The notes: generated by a model from the sequence alone, not told the origin. Shown: positions 17,090 to 25,694, numbered from the stretch's first letter. The stretch: 64,000 nucleotides of DNA from Synechococcus sp. PCC 7336 (GCF_000332275.1 NZ_CM001776.1:1845268-1909267), one strand, 5' to 3'. Made by a program: numbers and translations.

Positions 17090-17305
17090 TTAGGATGCCG
17101 CCCGCACCTGTAATTGATGCAAGGGAATAAATTTTTCGTAGGGCAACAGCACGGGAACCTCAGCAAACAGCAGATCTCCTCGCAGGGTATTGATATCCAC
17201 CACTACACCACTGGGGGAGCGATCGCCAAGGGTCTGCAGCCTCGCACTGTGTTTGTTATAAACCTGCTGAGCGGCTCGCAGGACTTCAGAATTTACGGTC
17301 AACAT
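17090..17305 (-). CDS. Small hypothetical protein upstream of pilD
   Basis: This 71-residue protein (MLTVNSEVLRAAQQVYNKHS, then RSPSGVVVDINTLRGDLLFA) has no signal peptide or membrane segment. Start at the ATG at 17303-17305; a GTG two codons upstream is possible. It lies 30 bp before pilD on the same strand, so the two may be co-transcribed. I do not recognise the family; regular codon use and the pilD linkage argue it is real. Confidence 0.65.
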   Translation of the reverse strand: MLTVNSEVLRAAQQVYNKHSARLQTLGDRSPSGVVVDINTLRGDLLFAEVPVLLPYEKFIPLHQLQVRAAS

Positions 17306-17872
17306 CAACACTCAACCCACACATGTTGTAAAACGCGAGTTCGATAACTAGCTGGCCCCATCCCCTAGCCTCGTCCCCGTCACCGAATTCACGTTTTAAG
17401 AATAGCTGCGATTCTCAGCGACGCCAGCTTGCCCTGGCGATACTCTGTCTGCACTGACGTTCGAGTCCGCTGGCACTGTTGGGATCGCCCGCTAGCACTA
17501 GGTATATAAAACTAACGGGGTTGCCGAAAGCCTGCCTCGTACGAGAGGGAACGATGGCGGACATTGCTGCCAAGCCCTTAGAGCGAGAGCGATCCCCACG
17601 ATCTCGATAAATGATTGGGCGCGGTGCCATTCCGAGGTATCATTGTGAAGATTTGTGAATCACCCTGCACGCTCACTGGCATTGTGAAGGTTTGAACGAG
17701 GCAGCGGAATTAGGTGTCGGCGCTCGGTCGGCTCGGTCTGATGAGTGATGTAGCCTCGCAAACCAGCAACCTTGCCTAGCCCCACCCACTCTGTTGGCAG
17801 CCCTTGCCGAGTCTGACTTTCAGCTTTAAGTGCGCTCAATGCAGGTCCAGCTGAAAGTTACGTGGAAATCCT
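17306..17872. other. Spacer between divergent pilD group and desB
   Basis: No gene is supported over about 570 bp. It contains a 14-bp near-repeat (ATTGTGAAGATTTG near 17643 and ATTGTGAAGGTTTG near 17682) and a strong inverted repeat just before desB (17816-17858). An open frame on the minus strand at 17415-17630 has no recognisable content. Confidence 0.5.
17816..17858 (+). promoter_or_regulatory. Leader hairpin before desB
   Basis: ACTTTCAGCT (17816-17825) and AGCTGAAAGT (17849-17858) are perfect inverted repeats with a 23-base loop. The hairpin ends 14 bp before the GTG start of desB, close enough to influence ribosome access. No T-run follows, so it is not a terminator. A regulatory role, for example in temperature response, is inference. 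Confidence 0.4.
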
Positions 17873-18967
17873 GTGCAAGCATCCCCCCTCTTCGATCCCC
17901 CTATTATTCAGGTAGTCACTCAATCTAAAGAGAATCGGCGCAGAACGGAGCTGCCATTTACACTACAAGACCTCAGAACAGCTATTCCTGCCCATTGCTT
18001 TCAGCCCTCGGTCTGGCGATCGCTCAGTTATTTCTGTTTGGACATCGGCATTGTGGCGGCCCTCTATGCGATCGCCTATCGTCTCGACTCCTGGTTGTTC
18101 TTTCCCTTCTTCTGGCTGGCCCAAGGCACAATGTTTTGGGCCTTGTTTGTGGTCGGCCACGACTGCGGTCACGGCTCGTTTTCCCGCTCGAAGTGGCTCA
18201 ATAACGCGATCGGCCATCTCAGTCACATCCCCATCCTGGTGCCCTACCACGGCTGGCGCATCAGCCATCGCACCCACCATGCCAATACTGGCAATATCGA
18301 CACGGATGAAAGCTGGTACCCCGTCACCGAGTCGAAATACAACCGCATGCCTTTCTCTGAAAAGCTGTTCCGATTTTATCTGCCGCTACTGGCCTACCCT
18401 CTCTATCTATTTCGGCGATCGCCCAACAAGCAGGGCTCCCATTTCCTGCCGAATAGCCCGCTGTTTAAACCCTCTGAAAAATGGGACATCCTGACTAGCT
18501 CGGTTTTATGGATGGCGATGGTGGGATTTTTGGGCTATCTGACCTACCAGTTTGGTTGGGTTTTTCTACTCAAGTACTACGCAGTTCCTTATATCATCTT
18601 TGTGATTTGGCTAGACCTAGTCACCTTCATGCACCATACCGAGTCCGATATTCCCTGGTATCGCGGTAAAGATTGGTACTTTCTCAAAGGGGCTCTGTCT
18701 ACGATCGATCGCAACTATGGCTGGATTGCCCCAATTCACCACAACATCGGTACCCATGTCGCCCACCACATCTTTTTGGGCATTCCTCACTACCACCTCA
18801 AAACGGCCACTGAGGCCATTAAGCCAGTGTTAGGAGAGTATTACCGCTATTCTCCCGAGCCAATTTGGCGCAGTTTCATCCGCTCTTATCTCAGTTGCCA
18901 TTTTGTCTCCGATCGCGGCGGTCGAGTTTACTATCGTCGGCCTCAGTCCCGCAGGCCAGAAGCTTGA
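17873..18967 (+). CDS. desB: Acyl-lipid desaturase, omega-3 (DesB) type
   Basis: This 364-residue membrane di-iron desaturase shows the three histidine boxes HDCGH, HRTHH (in GWRISHRTHHANTGNIDTDE) and HVAHH, plus a further histidine-rich HHTES. The opening PFTLQDLRTAIPAHCFQPSV and the ESWYPVTESKYN segment match the omega-3 (delta-15) group of cyanobacterial desaturases better than DesA. It introduces a double bond into glycerolipid acyl chains using ferredoxin electrons in thylakoid and plasma membranes, typically induced in the cold. The start is a GTG at 17873. A strong terminator follows the stop. Confidence 0.88.
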   Translation: MQASPLFDPPIIQVVTQSKENRRRTELPFTLQDLRTAIPAHCFQPSVWRSLSYFCLDIGIVAALYAIAYRLDSWLFFPFFWLAQGTMFWALFVVGHDCGHGSFSRSKWLNNAIGHLSHIPILVPYHGWRISHRTHHANTGNIDTDESWYPVTESKYNRMPFSEKLFRFYLPLLAYPLYLFRRSPNKQGSHFLPNSPLFKPSEKWDILTSSVLWMAMVGFLGYLTYQFGWVFLLKYYAVPYIIFVIWLDLVTFMHHTESDIPWYRGKDWYFLKGALSTIDRNYGWIAPIHHNIGTHVAHHIFLGIPHYHLKTATEAIKPVLGEYYRYSPEPIWRSFIRSYLSCHFVSDRGGRVYYRRPQSRRPEA

Positions 18968-18984
18968 GACTGCAACAAACTAGT

Positions 18985-19020
18985 AAAGACGGCAGAGCCT
19001 CAAGTGTGCCTGCCGTCTTT
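18985..19020 (+). terminator. Intrinsic terminator of desB
   Basis: AAAGACGGCAG and CTGCCGTCTTT form a perfect 11-bp stem with a 14-base loop, ending in TTT, 17 bp after the desB stop. Confidence 0.85.
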
Positions 19021-19031
19021 GTCGTACAGAA

Positions 19032-19079
19032 GCGAGCTAATACTGGAGCGAGCTAATACTGGAGCGATCGAATACTGGG
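19032..19079. repeat. Three 16-bp tandem repeats downstream of desB
   Basis: GCGAGCTAATACTGGA occurs twice perfectly and a third time as GCGATCGAATACTGGG. The third copy carries a HIP1-like core. No coding content is seen here. Confidence 0.85.
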
Positions 19080-19116
19080 GAGAGATCGCCAGATCGCCTA
19101 TTAGGCCAACTCTGCT

Positions 19117-19275
19117 CTATTTGGCAGACTTTGCTTGCTTCTCTAACTTGGCGATCGCCATCTCCAAAGACTTGAGCACGGGATCGGCATGAGGGTTTTG
19201 ACTTTGCTTCAGCAGATCTCGATAGCGCGCTTTTGCAATTGCTATTTTGTCTTGAAGTTCGGAAGTGGTGACCAT
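19117..19275 (-). CDS. Small hypothetical protein (52 aa)
   Basis: Starting at the ATG at 19273-19275, the product is MVTTSELQDKIAIAKARYRD and so on to KLEKQAKSAK. It is a short, highly charged, probably helical or coiled-coil protein with no cysteine and no membrane segment. It ends 40 bp before the terminator-repeat block and lies downstream of the DUF760 gene on the same strand (about 70 bp gap). I do not recognise a family; the amphipathic heptad-like pattern supports a real protein. Confidence 0.55.
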   Translation of the reverse strand: MVTTSELQDKIAIAKARYRDLLKQSQNPHADPVLKSLEMAIAKLEKQAKSAK

Positions 19276-19344
19276 CGCACAGTACCTCAATCTAGAAAAA
19301 ACTTTACCCAAATTTAGGTCGAATAGATCTGGATTCGGTCGATT

Positions 19345-19707
19345 TTAACTTGATTTGCGCTCGTCCGATGAAGTGCGATCGCCATGAGAGTGCTCCAGCA
19401 TTTGCTCTAGCTGTAGTTTCTGCTCTTGGCTGCGCAGGTAATAGCCAGTCATCACAGCACCGGATAGCAGTTGAGCTAAGTTTTCTCGATTGGTCACAAT
19501 CTGAACGTCGAACTGTTCGGGCGGTAGGGTGCCGAGCAGCGTGCGAAGGTGGTGAGACAAAACCTCTAATGCATCTTTAGAAACTTGTTCGGCCAAATCT
19601 TGAGGGGTTTGGGGGCCTCGAGCCTGTAGATATTGCCACAGAGCATTCTCGGTACCGGGAGGGCTGAGCCTGCGGCTATCTGGTTGGGAGTGACTGGAAT
19701 TTGGCAT
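19345..19707 (-). CDS. DUF760 family protein
   Basis: This 120-residue protein contains ENALWQYLQARGPQTPQDLA, then LRTLLGTLPPEQFDVQIVTN and RENLAQLLSGAVMTGYYLRS. These are the hallmarks of DUF760, a family shared by cyanobacteria and plastids with no firmly assigned role. The ATG at 19705-19707 gives the usual length; a GTG four codons upstream is an alternative. Its upstream spacer carries the 18-bp repeat array. Confidence 0.85.
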   Translation of the reverse strand: MPNSSHSQPDSRRLSPPGTENALWQYLQARGPQTPQDLAEQVSKDALEVLSHHLRTLLGTLPPEQFDVQIVTNRENLAQLLSGAVMTGYYLRSQEQKLQLEQMLEHSHGDRTSSDERKSS

Positions 19708-19805
19708 AACGCTCGACACAACTCTGTATTGCTAAGGTAACTACCCTCAATCTGGATTTGGGTGGGCGATCCCGCACTGCAACAGTGCTTATTGCCGAAC
19801 CTATA

Positions 19806-19895
19806 GTATTCATAGCCGAATTGGTATTCATAGCCGAATTAGTATTCATAGCCGAATTAGTATTCATAGCCGAATTAGTATTCATAGCCGAACCT
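19806..19895. repeat. Five 18-bp tandem repeats
   Basis: The unit GTATTCATAGCCGAATTA is repeated five times with period 18; the first ends TTG and the last ends CCT. It lies in the spacer between the divergent DUF760 and aldolase-like genes. Because 18 is a multiple of three, it also reads as an SAMNTN repeat on the minus strand, but no gene there is convincing. Confidence 0.95.
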
Positions 19896-20070
19896 ATTCG
19901 GAGGGAGGAGCCAGAGAACCCCACAAGTTAGCCTGTGTGTCTCCTGTCTCGCGATCGAGCGGCGATCCCATGTCGACGAACTGTGGAAATTGCCTATACA
20001 GCAGGCGATCGAGCGCATAGCTTGCCGTGGCAATCTATAGTTAGCTGACGAGTGTAATAGTTGCCCCGCC

Positions 20071-20829
20071 ATGATGCCGGATCTACCCCAGCCCCCCACC
20101 TTCGATCGCCTGGAAGACGAGCGCTTGCACCGCAAGCAACGGCTTGCAGCAGCTCTGCGCCTATTTGCCCAGCTTGGCTTTGACGAAGGGGTAGCTGGTC
20201 ATATCACTGCCCGCGATCCCGAGCGAGAAGACCATTTTTGGGTCAATCCCTTTGGCATGTATTTCGGCCATATTTGCGTCTCCGATTTGCTCTTGGTGAA
20301 TCATCGCGGGGAGGTGGTCCGGGGCGATCGCCCCGTTAACGCAGCCGCCTTTACCATCCATTCTCAAATTCATCAGGCTCGTCCAGACATCGTTGCGGCG
20401 GCCCACGCCCATTCCCCCTACGGTAAAACCTGGTCGGCCCTCGGTCGCTTACTCGATCCACTCACCCAAGATGCTTGTGCCTTTTACGACGATCACGTTC
20501 TCTTCGATGACTATACCGGCGTGGTTTTGGAAACCCCTGAAGGGAAACGGATTGCTGCAACGTTGGGCGATCGCAAAGCGATCGTTTTGCGCAATCACGG
20601 TTTGCTAACGGTAGGCCATACAGTCGATGAAGCGGCTTGGTGGTTTATTGCGATGGAGCGCTGCTGTCACAGTCAGCTCGTGGCAGAAGCCGCTGGCCTG
20701 ACTGTGCCGATCGACCCTAAAACTGCAAGCTTGACCCACAGTCAGATTGGCACCCCCTATATGGGCTGGTTCAACTTTCAGTCGATGTACGACGCGATCG
20801 TGACTCGACAACCCGAGCTCTTGGAGTAA
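20071..20829 (+). CDS. Class II aldolase/adducin family protein
   Basis: This 252-residue protein has an N-terminal helix (RKQRLAAALRLFAQLGFDEG), then GHITARDPE, the zinc ligand pair in AAAHAHSPYGKTWSALG, and the third histidine in VLRNHGLLTVGHTVDEA. This is the fold of fuculose- and ribulose-phosphate aldolases and epimerases. The acidic Ala/Phe region FYDDHVLFDDYTGVVLETPE is typical of the family. The substrate is unclear because the group includes aldolases, decarboxylases and structural proteins. The start is the ATG at 20071, with a second ATG one codon later. Confidence 0.88.
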   Translation: MMPDLPQPPTFDRLEDERLHRKQRLAAALRLFAQLGFDEGVAGHITARDPEREDHFWVNPFGMYFGHICVSDLLLVNHRGEVVRGDRPVNAAAFTIHSQIHQARPDIVAAAHAHSPYGKTWSALGRLLDPLTQDACAFYDDHVLFDDYTGVVLETPEGKRIAATLGDRKAIVLRNHGLLTVGHTVDEAAWWFIAMERCCHSQLVAEAAGLTVPIDPKTASLTHSQIGTPYMGWFNFQSMYDAIVTRQPELLE

Positions 20830-20929
20830 TTCTGCGGTCTATGTCAGCTCGGTTCCACGACCTGTTTGAACTTAGTCTTGCCAAACTCAATTTGCTGTAT
20901 TGTAGAGTGTCGAATTGGAGAAGATCGGC

Positions 20930-21280
20930 ATGGCAAATCATCATTGTCAGGGAGTAAAGGCTAGAGGCTGGGGCGATCTGGTTTGCTTGGGTATTGGTAT
21001 CTCGAGTGTCAGTTGGTTATTGGGCTGGGCCGGGCCGACCGTCGCCCAAACCGATCCCGATTCAACTCCAACTGAGGAAGAGATTTTACAAGCCTGTGCC
21101 TCCGGACAGGCGGAAAGCTTGCCCAATCCCTATATCGATCTCGATCCTGCCGATTGGTATTACGACGCAGTGATTGTTCTCTATTACTGTGGCGCTTATC
21201 GAGGGGCCATTCCACCAGAAGTTTTGCGAGAGGCCCGCCCATCGCAGCAGGACGCCCAATCACTGTCTGTTAACCTCTAG
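20930..21280 (+). CDS. Small exported protein with SLH-like segment
   Basis: This 116-residue protein starts at ATG 20930 with GGAGAAG about 8 bp upstream; a TTG five codons earlier is less likely. A hydrophobic stretch (LVCLGIGISSVSWLLGWAGP) ends in an AQT cleavage-like site, so it is probably secreted to the periplasm. The mature part has NPYIDLDPADWYYDAVIVLY, resembling an S-layer-homology motif. There are four cysteines. No family is recognised. Confidence 0.6.
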   Translation: MANHHCQGVKARGWGDLVCLGIGISSVSWLLGWAGPTVAQTDPDSTPTEEEILQACASGQAESLPNPYIDLDPADWYYDAVIVLYYCGAYRGAIPPEVLREARPSQQDAQSLSVNL

Positions 21281-21335
21281 GCAAACGAGCGCAATTGTTG
21301 GTTTATGCAATTGTTATTTTACTCGGTTGTTGCCT

Positions 21336-22067
21336 TTAACGGACATTGCGATACCAGTGAGCCAGGGTTTGGGGGGAGATTCCCAATTGATAGCCCGCGC
21401 GAATGCCCTGCATTAGGGCTACGGTTTTCCAGGGACCGTGCTTCTGCCAGCGACGGCTGGAGGTAATAGCGCGTTCTTGCAAAAACACCGTACGCCCGAT
21501 GCGGCCCATGCGTCGAGACAGTTCCAAATCCTCTAATAGAGGTTGAGATGGATATCCTCCCAATTGCTCGAAAGTCTTGCGCCGAATAAAAATCCCCATA
21601 TCGCCCGTAAACAAACCAGTGAGGCGGCTGCGTAGGTTAATGCCCCAGGCGATCGCCGCATAGGGCCAATCGTGGCGATCGAGACAGATAGTGAAACGCC
21701 CGCCCACGATGTCACTCTTCTGCAGGGCGTGGCGAATGCGGTCTAGACCTCGAGGGGGCAAAAACGAATCCGCATGTAGAAACAGAAGGATATCGGCCGC
21801 AGTGGTGCCAGCCGCCCAGTTCATTTGAGCTGCTCGACCTTGCTGGGGACATTCGATAATTTTGAGGGGGTAGGAACTGGTTTGACTGAAGCGATGGACG
21901 CTAGCGAGCGTGTCGTCCGTAGACCCGCCATCCGCTACGATCGTCTCGAAGGGGGACGACTGATACTGTAAGTGAGTCAAACAGGCGGCAATAGTATTGG
22001 CTTCTTGGTAAGTCGGCACAATAATAGCGATGGACAAAGCCTGCGCGGAATCGCAATTGGGCGACAT
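21336..22067 (-). CDS. TIGR04283-type family 2 glycosyltransferase
   Basis: This 243-residue protein shows IAIIVPTYQEANTIAACLTH, ETIVADGGSTDDT, QGRAAQMNWAAGTTAADILL with FLHADSFLPP, then GGRFTICLD and GYPSQPLLEDLELSRRMGRI. The pattern fits glycosyltransferases of the selenodomain/rSAM-associated group. The acceptor is unknown. I chose the ATG at 22065-22067; an upstream cysteine-rich extension in the same frame does not look like protein. It diverges from the small membrane gene at 22127. Confidence 0.85.
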   Translation of the reverse strand: MSPNCDSAQALSIAIIVPTYQEANTIAACLTHLQYQSSPFETIVADGGSTDDTLASVHRFSQTSSYPLKIIECPQQGRAAQMNWAAGTTAADILLFLHADSFLPPRGLDRIRHALQKSDIVGGRFTICLDRHDWPYAAIAWGINLRSRLTGLFTGDMGIFIRRKTFEQLGGYPSQPLLEDLELSRRMGRIGRTVFLQERAITSSRRWQKHGPWKTVALMQGIRAGYQLGISPQTLAHWYRNVR

Positions 22068-22126
22068 TGAGCCCCAGTACGAACAACAACACCAGACAGT
22101 ATGGAACAAGTGGGGGCAAGAGAAAA

Positions 22127-22447
22127 ATGACCGCACCACCGCCAATTGATTGGGCAGCGATCGGAGTCGCGAGCTTTAACGTGTTCCTATTCGCCATCTT
22201 GCTAAAGATCTTGGGGATAGTCAGACGCTTGCCCCAGAAGCTGCGGGGGGCAACACAGTTTTTCCAGCGCCAATACGAAGCATTAGCGACTGGTTCGCTC
22301 GCTCGCTCGCCTGCCAAGCTCGATCGCCTCAATCAGTCTCTCTATAACAGCCGCTTTGGCTGGGAGCGGTTGACCGGACGAGTATCGGCATTGGCCAGCC
22401 TGCGACGACTGGGCTTGTGGCTGCGCCGTTGCAGTCGGCGGCGATAG
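22127..22447 (+). CDS. Small single-pass membrane protein
   Basis: This 106-residue protein begins MTAPPPIDWAAIGVASFNVF with one N-terminal helix (FNVFLFAILLKILGIV), followed by a strongly basic tail (for example RRLGLWLRRCSRRR). The ATG at 22127 follows GGGGGCAAGAGAAAA; a longer reading from 22067 is less convincing. I do not recognise the family. The divergent arrangement with the glycosyltransferase and the even codon use support a real gene. Confidence 0.5.
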   Translation: MTAPPPIDWAAIGVASFNVFLFAILLKILGIVRRLPQKLRGATQFFQRQYEALATGSLARSPAKLDRLNQSLYNSRFGWERLTGRVSALASLRRLGLWLRRCSRRR

Positions 22448-23318
22448 CGAACAGGGGTCTCCTCCTTTTGGGTTCGGTTGCAAACATGACGAAATTACGG
22501 AGTTTCTATACTCGCCTTAACCTGCTTATAAACAATTTATTAAGAAAAATTTATTTCGTTTATGACTGGTCTTTGAATGCAGAAGAGAGGCTATAGTTGA
22601 GCTAGTTCGAGTTCTGCCAAAGGAGGCAACCATCTCGGTTTATTTTACTTCTGTCGAAGCATATAGTTCTAGCTCATCTCCCATACAATTATCTCTATCG
22701 AGCGAGTGCAAATGTTACGACACGTCGATTGTAAATATTGACTCTCTTACAACCTGCTCTCCCCTATGCTGCACGAGAGAAAAGTAGCCTGATAGTTGTA
22801 GGCGCTCCGAATATGCAATTAGTAGGTACTCGTCTCTAAATAGTCTTAATCAACAGAGAGAGTTTCGGACTTGTCGAGAGTTATATTGCGAGCCTAAAGT
22901 AGTTTTTTAGACATCCTCAAGGGCTTTCCGTCAGGAGGTTAACTGTTTTTAACTCTATCGTTTCAGAGCTGTAGCAGCGATTCTCCAGATGTCAACCCAA
23001 TATCAGAATAGCAGCTTCAGCAAGTGTCTAGGTATCTCAATCCAACTGTTTAGCTTATCAATCGTGATGGGTCGCTCTGTTGAGGCATTTTCCTCTTTGA
23101 GTCGCCAGAAAAGTTATTTTGATTGGTTAGCTTTGCAGAAAGGGTTGAGTACCTAGTTCGCGTTTGAGCATTGATGTCCAATTTTTTGCCATTTTTGAGA
23201 TCTTGATATTGTGAATCGTAGAAGTGAATTGAGGTGGCTTTCAGAAACTGCTATAGCCGCTCGTTACTGTGTATTCCTCTGAAAAATTTCGATCGCCTGA
23301 GACTTAGGAGGTTGGGTT
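22448..23318. other. Long AT-richer spacer
   Basis: No conserved gene is seen over about 870 bp. Two Shine-Dalgarno-like AGGAGG tracts occur (near 22621 and 22935) without a following start codon. One 55-codon frame runs from ATG 22989 to TAG 23156, but it lacks a ribosome-binding site and resembles no family. The lower GC content differs from flanking genes. Confidence 0.4.
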
Positions 23319-23480
23319 ATGTTGAAGCTAATAGGACAAGTGGGGCGAGCAATTTCAAAAGTCTTTTCTCCTATGCAAAAGACGACGGTTAAGGTCGGAT
23401 TTCAATCCATTACTGCCGATGTTTGCCACAAATCTGACGGTACGGCCTGTCACGCCGACGATTTTCCCCATAATTCTTGA
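23319..23480 (+). CDS. Small cysteine-containing peptide gene (53 aa)
   Basis: A strong ribosome-binding site (TTAGGAGGTT) lies about 7 bp before ATG 23319. The product is MLKLIGQVGRAISKVFSPMQ, then KTTVKVGFQS, and a C-terminus with two cysteines and several histidines (VCHKSDGTACHADDFPHNS). The first half is basic and amphipathic; the second half is acidic with a CHx(6)CH spacing. An intrinsic terminator follows 50 bp after the stop. I know no family for it. It could be a small regulatory, metal-binding or precursor peptide. Signals on both sides argue it is expressed. Confidence 0.55.
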   Translation: MLKLIGQVGRAISKVFSPMQKTTVKVGFQSITADVCHKSDGTACHADDFPHNS

Positions 23481-23529
23481 AATATTGGATTTGATGGTGA
23501 AATTTTAAAGCTGCACAACTCAGTCAGAG

Positions 23530-23558
23530 AATGCCTTGCTTTCGAGTGAGGCATTTTT
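23530..23558 (+). terminator. Intrinsic terminator after the small peptide gene
   Basis: AATGCCT and AGGCATT form a 7-bp stem with a 12-base loop, followed by TTTT. It ends the 23319-23480 transcription unit and also lies between it and the convergent symporter gene. Confidence 0.75.
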
Positions 23559-23600
23559 TAGTATTTCTCTGCATCCCTACCGAGAACTCGGCCTAACTGT

Positions 23601-25361
23601 TCAAGGCAGCATTTTGGCACCACCCAACCGCCACAGCCAATACCGCCCGATCGCCGCAACCCCTAACATCACAAATCCCAGCACCGAGTCGAGCAGCAAA
23701 AATTCGCCCACCGCAAACATCAATCCAAAGAGAAGGAGTAAAGCAGCCATCGCCCGCTGCAAATCTTTACCTAAATCCTGCGCGGGCATCACCCCCGTGC
23801 GCTGCTGCTGTCGCCGCCACCCCGGCCCCCCCGGGCGTACCTTGACATAAAACGCATCCAGCGTCCCATCCGACTCCGGCTTCGTCAACACCATCACCCC
23901 CAACCAAATCGCCGCCGTAATCGCTGCCGTCGCCATTAATCGCCAGCCAAAGTCCTCAATCCTCAGCACAGGTACGAGTGTTGTCCCCAACCCGATCGCA
24001 AATCCAACCACCATCGCCGCCAACTCCGCCGCCGCATTAATCCGCCACCAAAACCAGCGCAGGATCAAGACGAGACCCGGTCCCGTCCCGATCGCAATCA
24101 CGAGGCGAAAAACAGAACGCACATCTGTCGCATAAAACGCCGCGATCGCACTGAGTGCCGTCACCGCCAGTGACGACAACCGCCCCGCCCAAACCAATTC
24201 TGATTGGGATGCCTCGGGCCGCCAGAAACGGGCGTAGAGATCGTTGGTCAAATAGGATGCCCCCCAATTAATTAGGGTCGAGACCGTACTCATAAACGCC
24301 GCTAATAGTGAGGCCACCACCAGTCCCAAGGCTGCAGGAGGCAAGAAATCCAGCATTAGCTTGGGATAGCCTAGTTCGCGCTCGGCCAGATCGGGATACA
24401 GGACCAAGGCCGCTAAGGCCACCACAATCCAAGGCCAAGTGCGAATCACGTAATGCGTGACATTAAACAGCCAAGCCGCTTGCTCTGCCCGATCTTCATC
24501 CCGCGTTGCCGCCAGCCGCTGAATAAACTCACCCCCGCCATCGCTGCGCCGAAATGCCCACCACTGCACGAACGCATAAGCTGTGAACGTACTGGCCGTA
24601 ATCCCCGCCTGCTGGCTCCACTGCAGCCATCCGCCTGAAAACGAGAATGGCACAAAGGCCAAGACATCGCGATCGGGCAAGGCCTGCACCTGCTCCACTA
24701 AACTGCCCATGCCGCCCACCTGGTTCACTGCAGCGATCGCCACGGCGATCGCGCCCCCCAATGCCAGAAAGAACTGAAAAAAGTCCGTCGCCACCACCCC
24801 CCACAAGCCCGAAACCCCTGCATAGATCTGAACGAGCGCACTAATCCCAATCGCACTCCACAACTTGAGCTGGTCGCTTGGCTCAATTCCCGCGCTCTGC
24901 CATAACTGCAACCCGTCAATCACCTCGATCGCCGCCAACATCGCATAGCCAATCCCAATACAGTTGATGGGTACCGCAAATAAAAATGCCTTCGTCGCCC
25001 GCAAAATAGCTGCCATGCGTCCGCCGTAGCGCAACTCAGTCAGCTCCGCATCCGTGACAATCTCTGCCCGCCGCCACAGTCGGGCAAACACGTAAATCAT
25101 CACCGCATGGGTCACGCCAAAACTCCACCACTCCCAATTGCCCGCAATCCCCCGGCTTCCGACGACACCAGCAATATAAAGGGGGGTATCGATCGAAAAC
25201 GTTGTCGCTGCCATGCTGATGCCTGCCAACCACCATCCCAGCGATCGCCCCGACACAAAATAGTCGGCTAAAGATTTCGAGGCTCGCCGCGACAGCGCCA
25301 ACCCCAGCCCCATCGTTCCGACTAAATAGAGGGCGACAATGAGCCAATCAATGGGTTGCAT
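23601..25361 (-). CDS. Sodium:solute symporter (SSS) family transporter
   Basis: This 586-residue, multi-spanning protein begins MQPIDWLIVALYLVGTMGLG and contains the SSS-type opening FVSGRSLGWWLAGISMAATT with FSIDTPLYIAGV. About 13 hydrophobic segments follow, including the LAAFMSTVSTLINWGASYL sodium-site region. Such carriers import solutes with Na+. The substrate (sugar, amino acid, acetate or other) is not evident. I chose the ATG at 25359-25361, which begins just before the first helix; a longer frame adds 33 residues. Confidence 0.88.
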   Translation of the reverse strand: MQPIDWLIVALYLVGTMGLGLALSRRASKSLADYFVSGRSLGWWLAGISMAATTFSIDTPLYIAGVVGSRGIAGNWEWWSFGVTHAVMIYVFARLWRRAEIVTDAELTELRYGGRMAAILRATKAFLFAVPINCIGIGYAMLAAIEVIDGLQLWQSAGIEPSDQLKLWSAIGISALVQIYAGVSGLWGVVATDFFQFFLALGGAIAVAIAAVNQVGGMGSLVEQVQALPDRDVLAFVPFSFSGGWLQWSQQAGITASTFTAYAFVQWWAFRRSDGGGEFIQRLAATRDEDRAEQAAWLFNVTHYVIRTWPWIVVALAALVLYPDLAERELGYPKLMLDFLPPAALGLVVASLLAAFMSTVSTLINWGASYLTNDLYARFWRPEASQSELVWAGRLSSLAVTALSAIAAFYATDVRSVFRLVIAIGTGPGLVLILRWFWWRINAAAELAAMVVGFAIGLGTTLVPVLRIEDFGWRLMATAAITAAIWLGVMVLTKPESDGTLDAFYVKVRPGGPGWRRQQQRTGVMPAQDLGKDLQRAMAALLLLFGLMFAVGEFLLLDSVLGFVMLGVAAIGRYWLWRLGGAKMLP

Positions 25362-25694
25362 AAGGATATATCGAGAATGAATGGAATCGATCGAAGCTAC
25401 CCTCGACTTTTCTTTGTGCTCGATCGCAAACAGGGATAACTCGTTGATTGCGAGAGACAAACCAGCAGCAAGCGTTCGAGAGAATACACTTTACAAATCG
25501 TAATCATACGAGCTGTAAATTTTAAGGTTGATGCTCGAACACTATTGATAGCGGGTAACATTTACCTTGAGAACATCATCCACCATCGCTGATGGTTTGG
25601 CTGTCTCTGTTAAAGATTGCAGGCTATTGATGTGAAGGCAACTTCATTATTCTTTAGCTAATCTGGCTAACAAAAGCTTTGGGAATGCATCGCC

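Noticed and set aside
17415-17630. Minus-strand open frame of 71 codons between pilD and desB
   Set aside because: No ribosome-binding site, no recognisable motif and composition typical of a chance frame. A GTTCGAGTCC at about 17459 resembles a tRNA T-loop, but flanking bases cannot form the arms of a tRNA.
19676-19924. Minus-strand frame with SAMNTN repeats
   Set aside because: It overlaps the DUF760 gene start and comes from the 18-bp noncoding repeat array. The flanking residues resemble no protein.
22989-23156. 55-codon frame in the long spacer before the small peptide gene
   Set aside because: It has an ATG but no Shine-Dalgarno sequence and no similarity to a known protein or to the 53-residue gene downstream.
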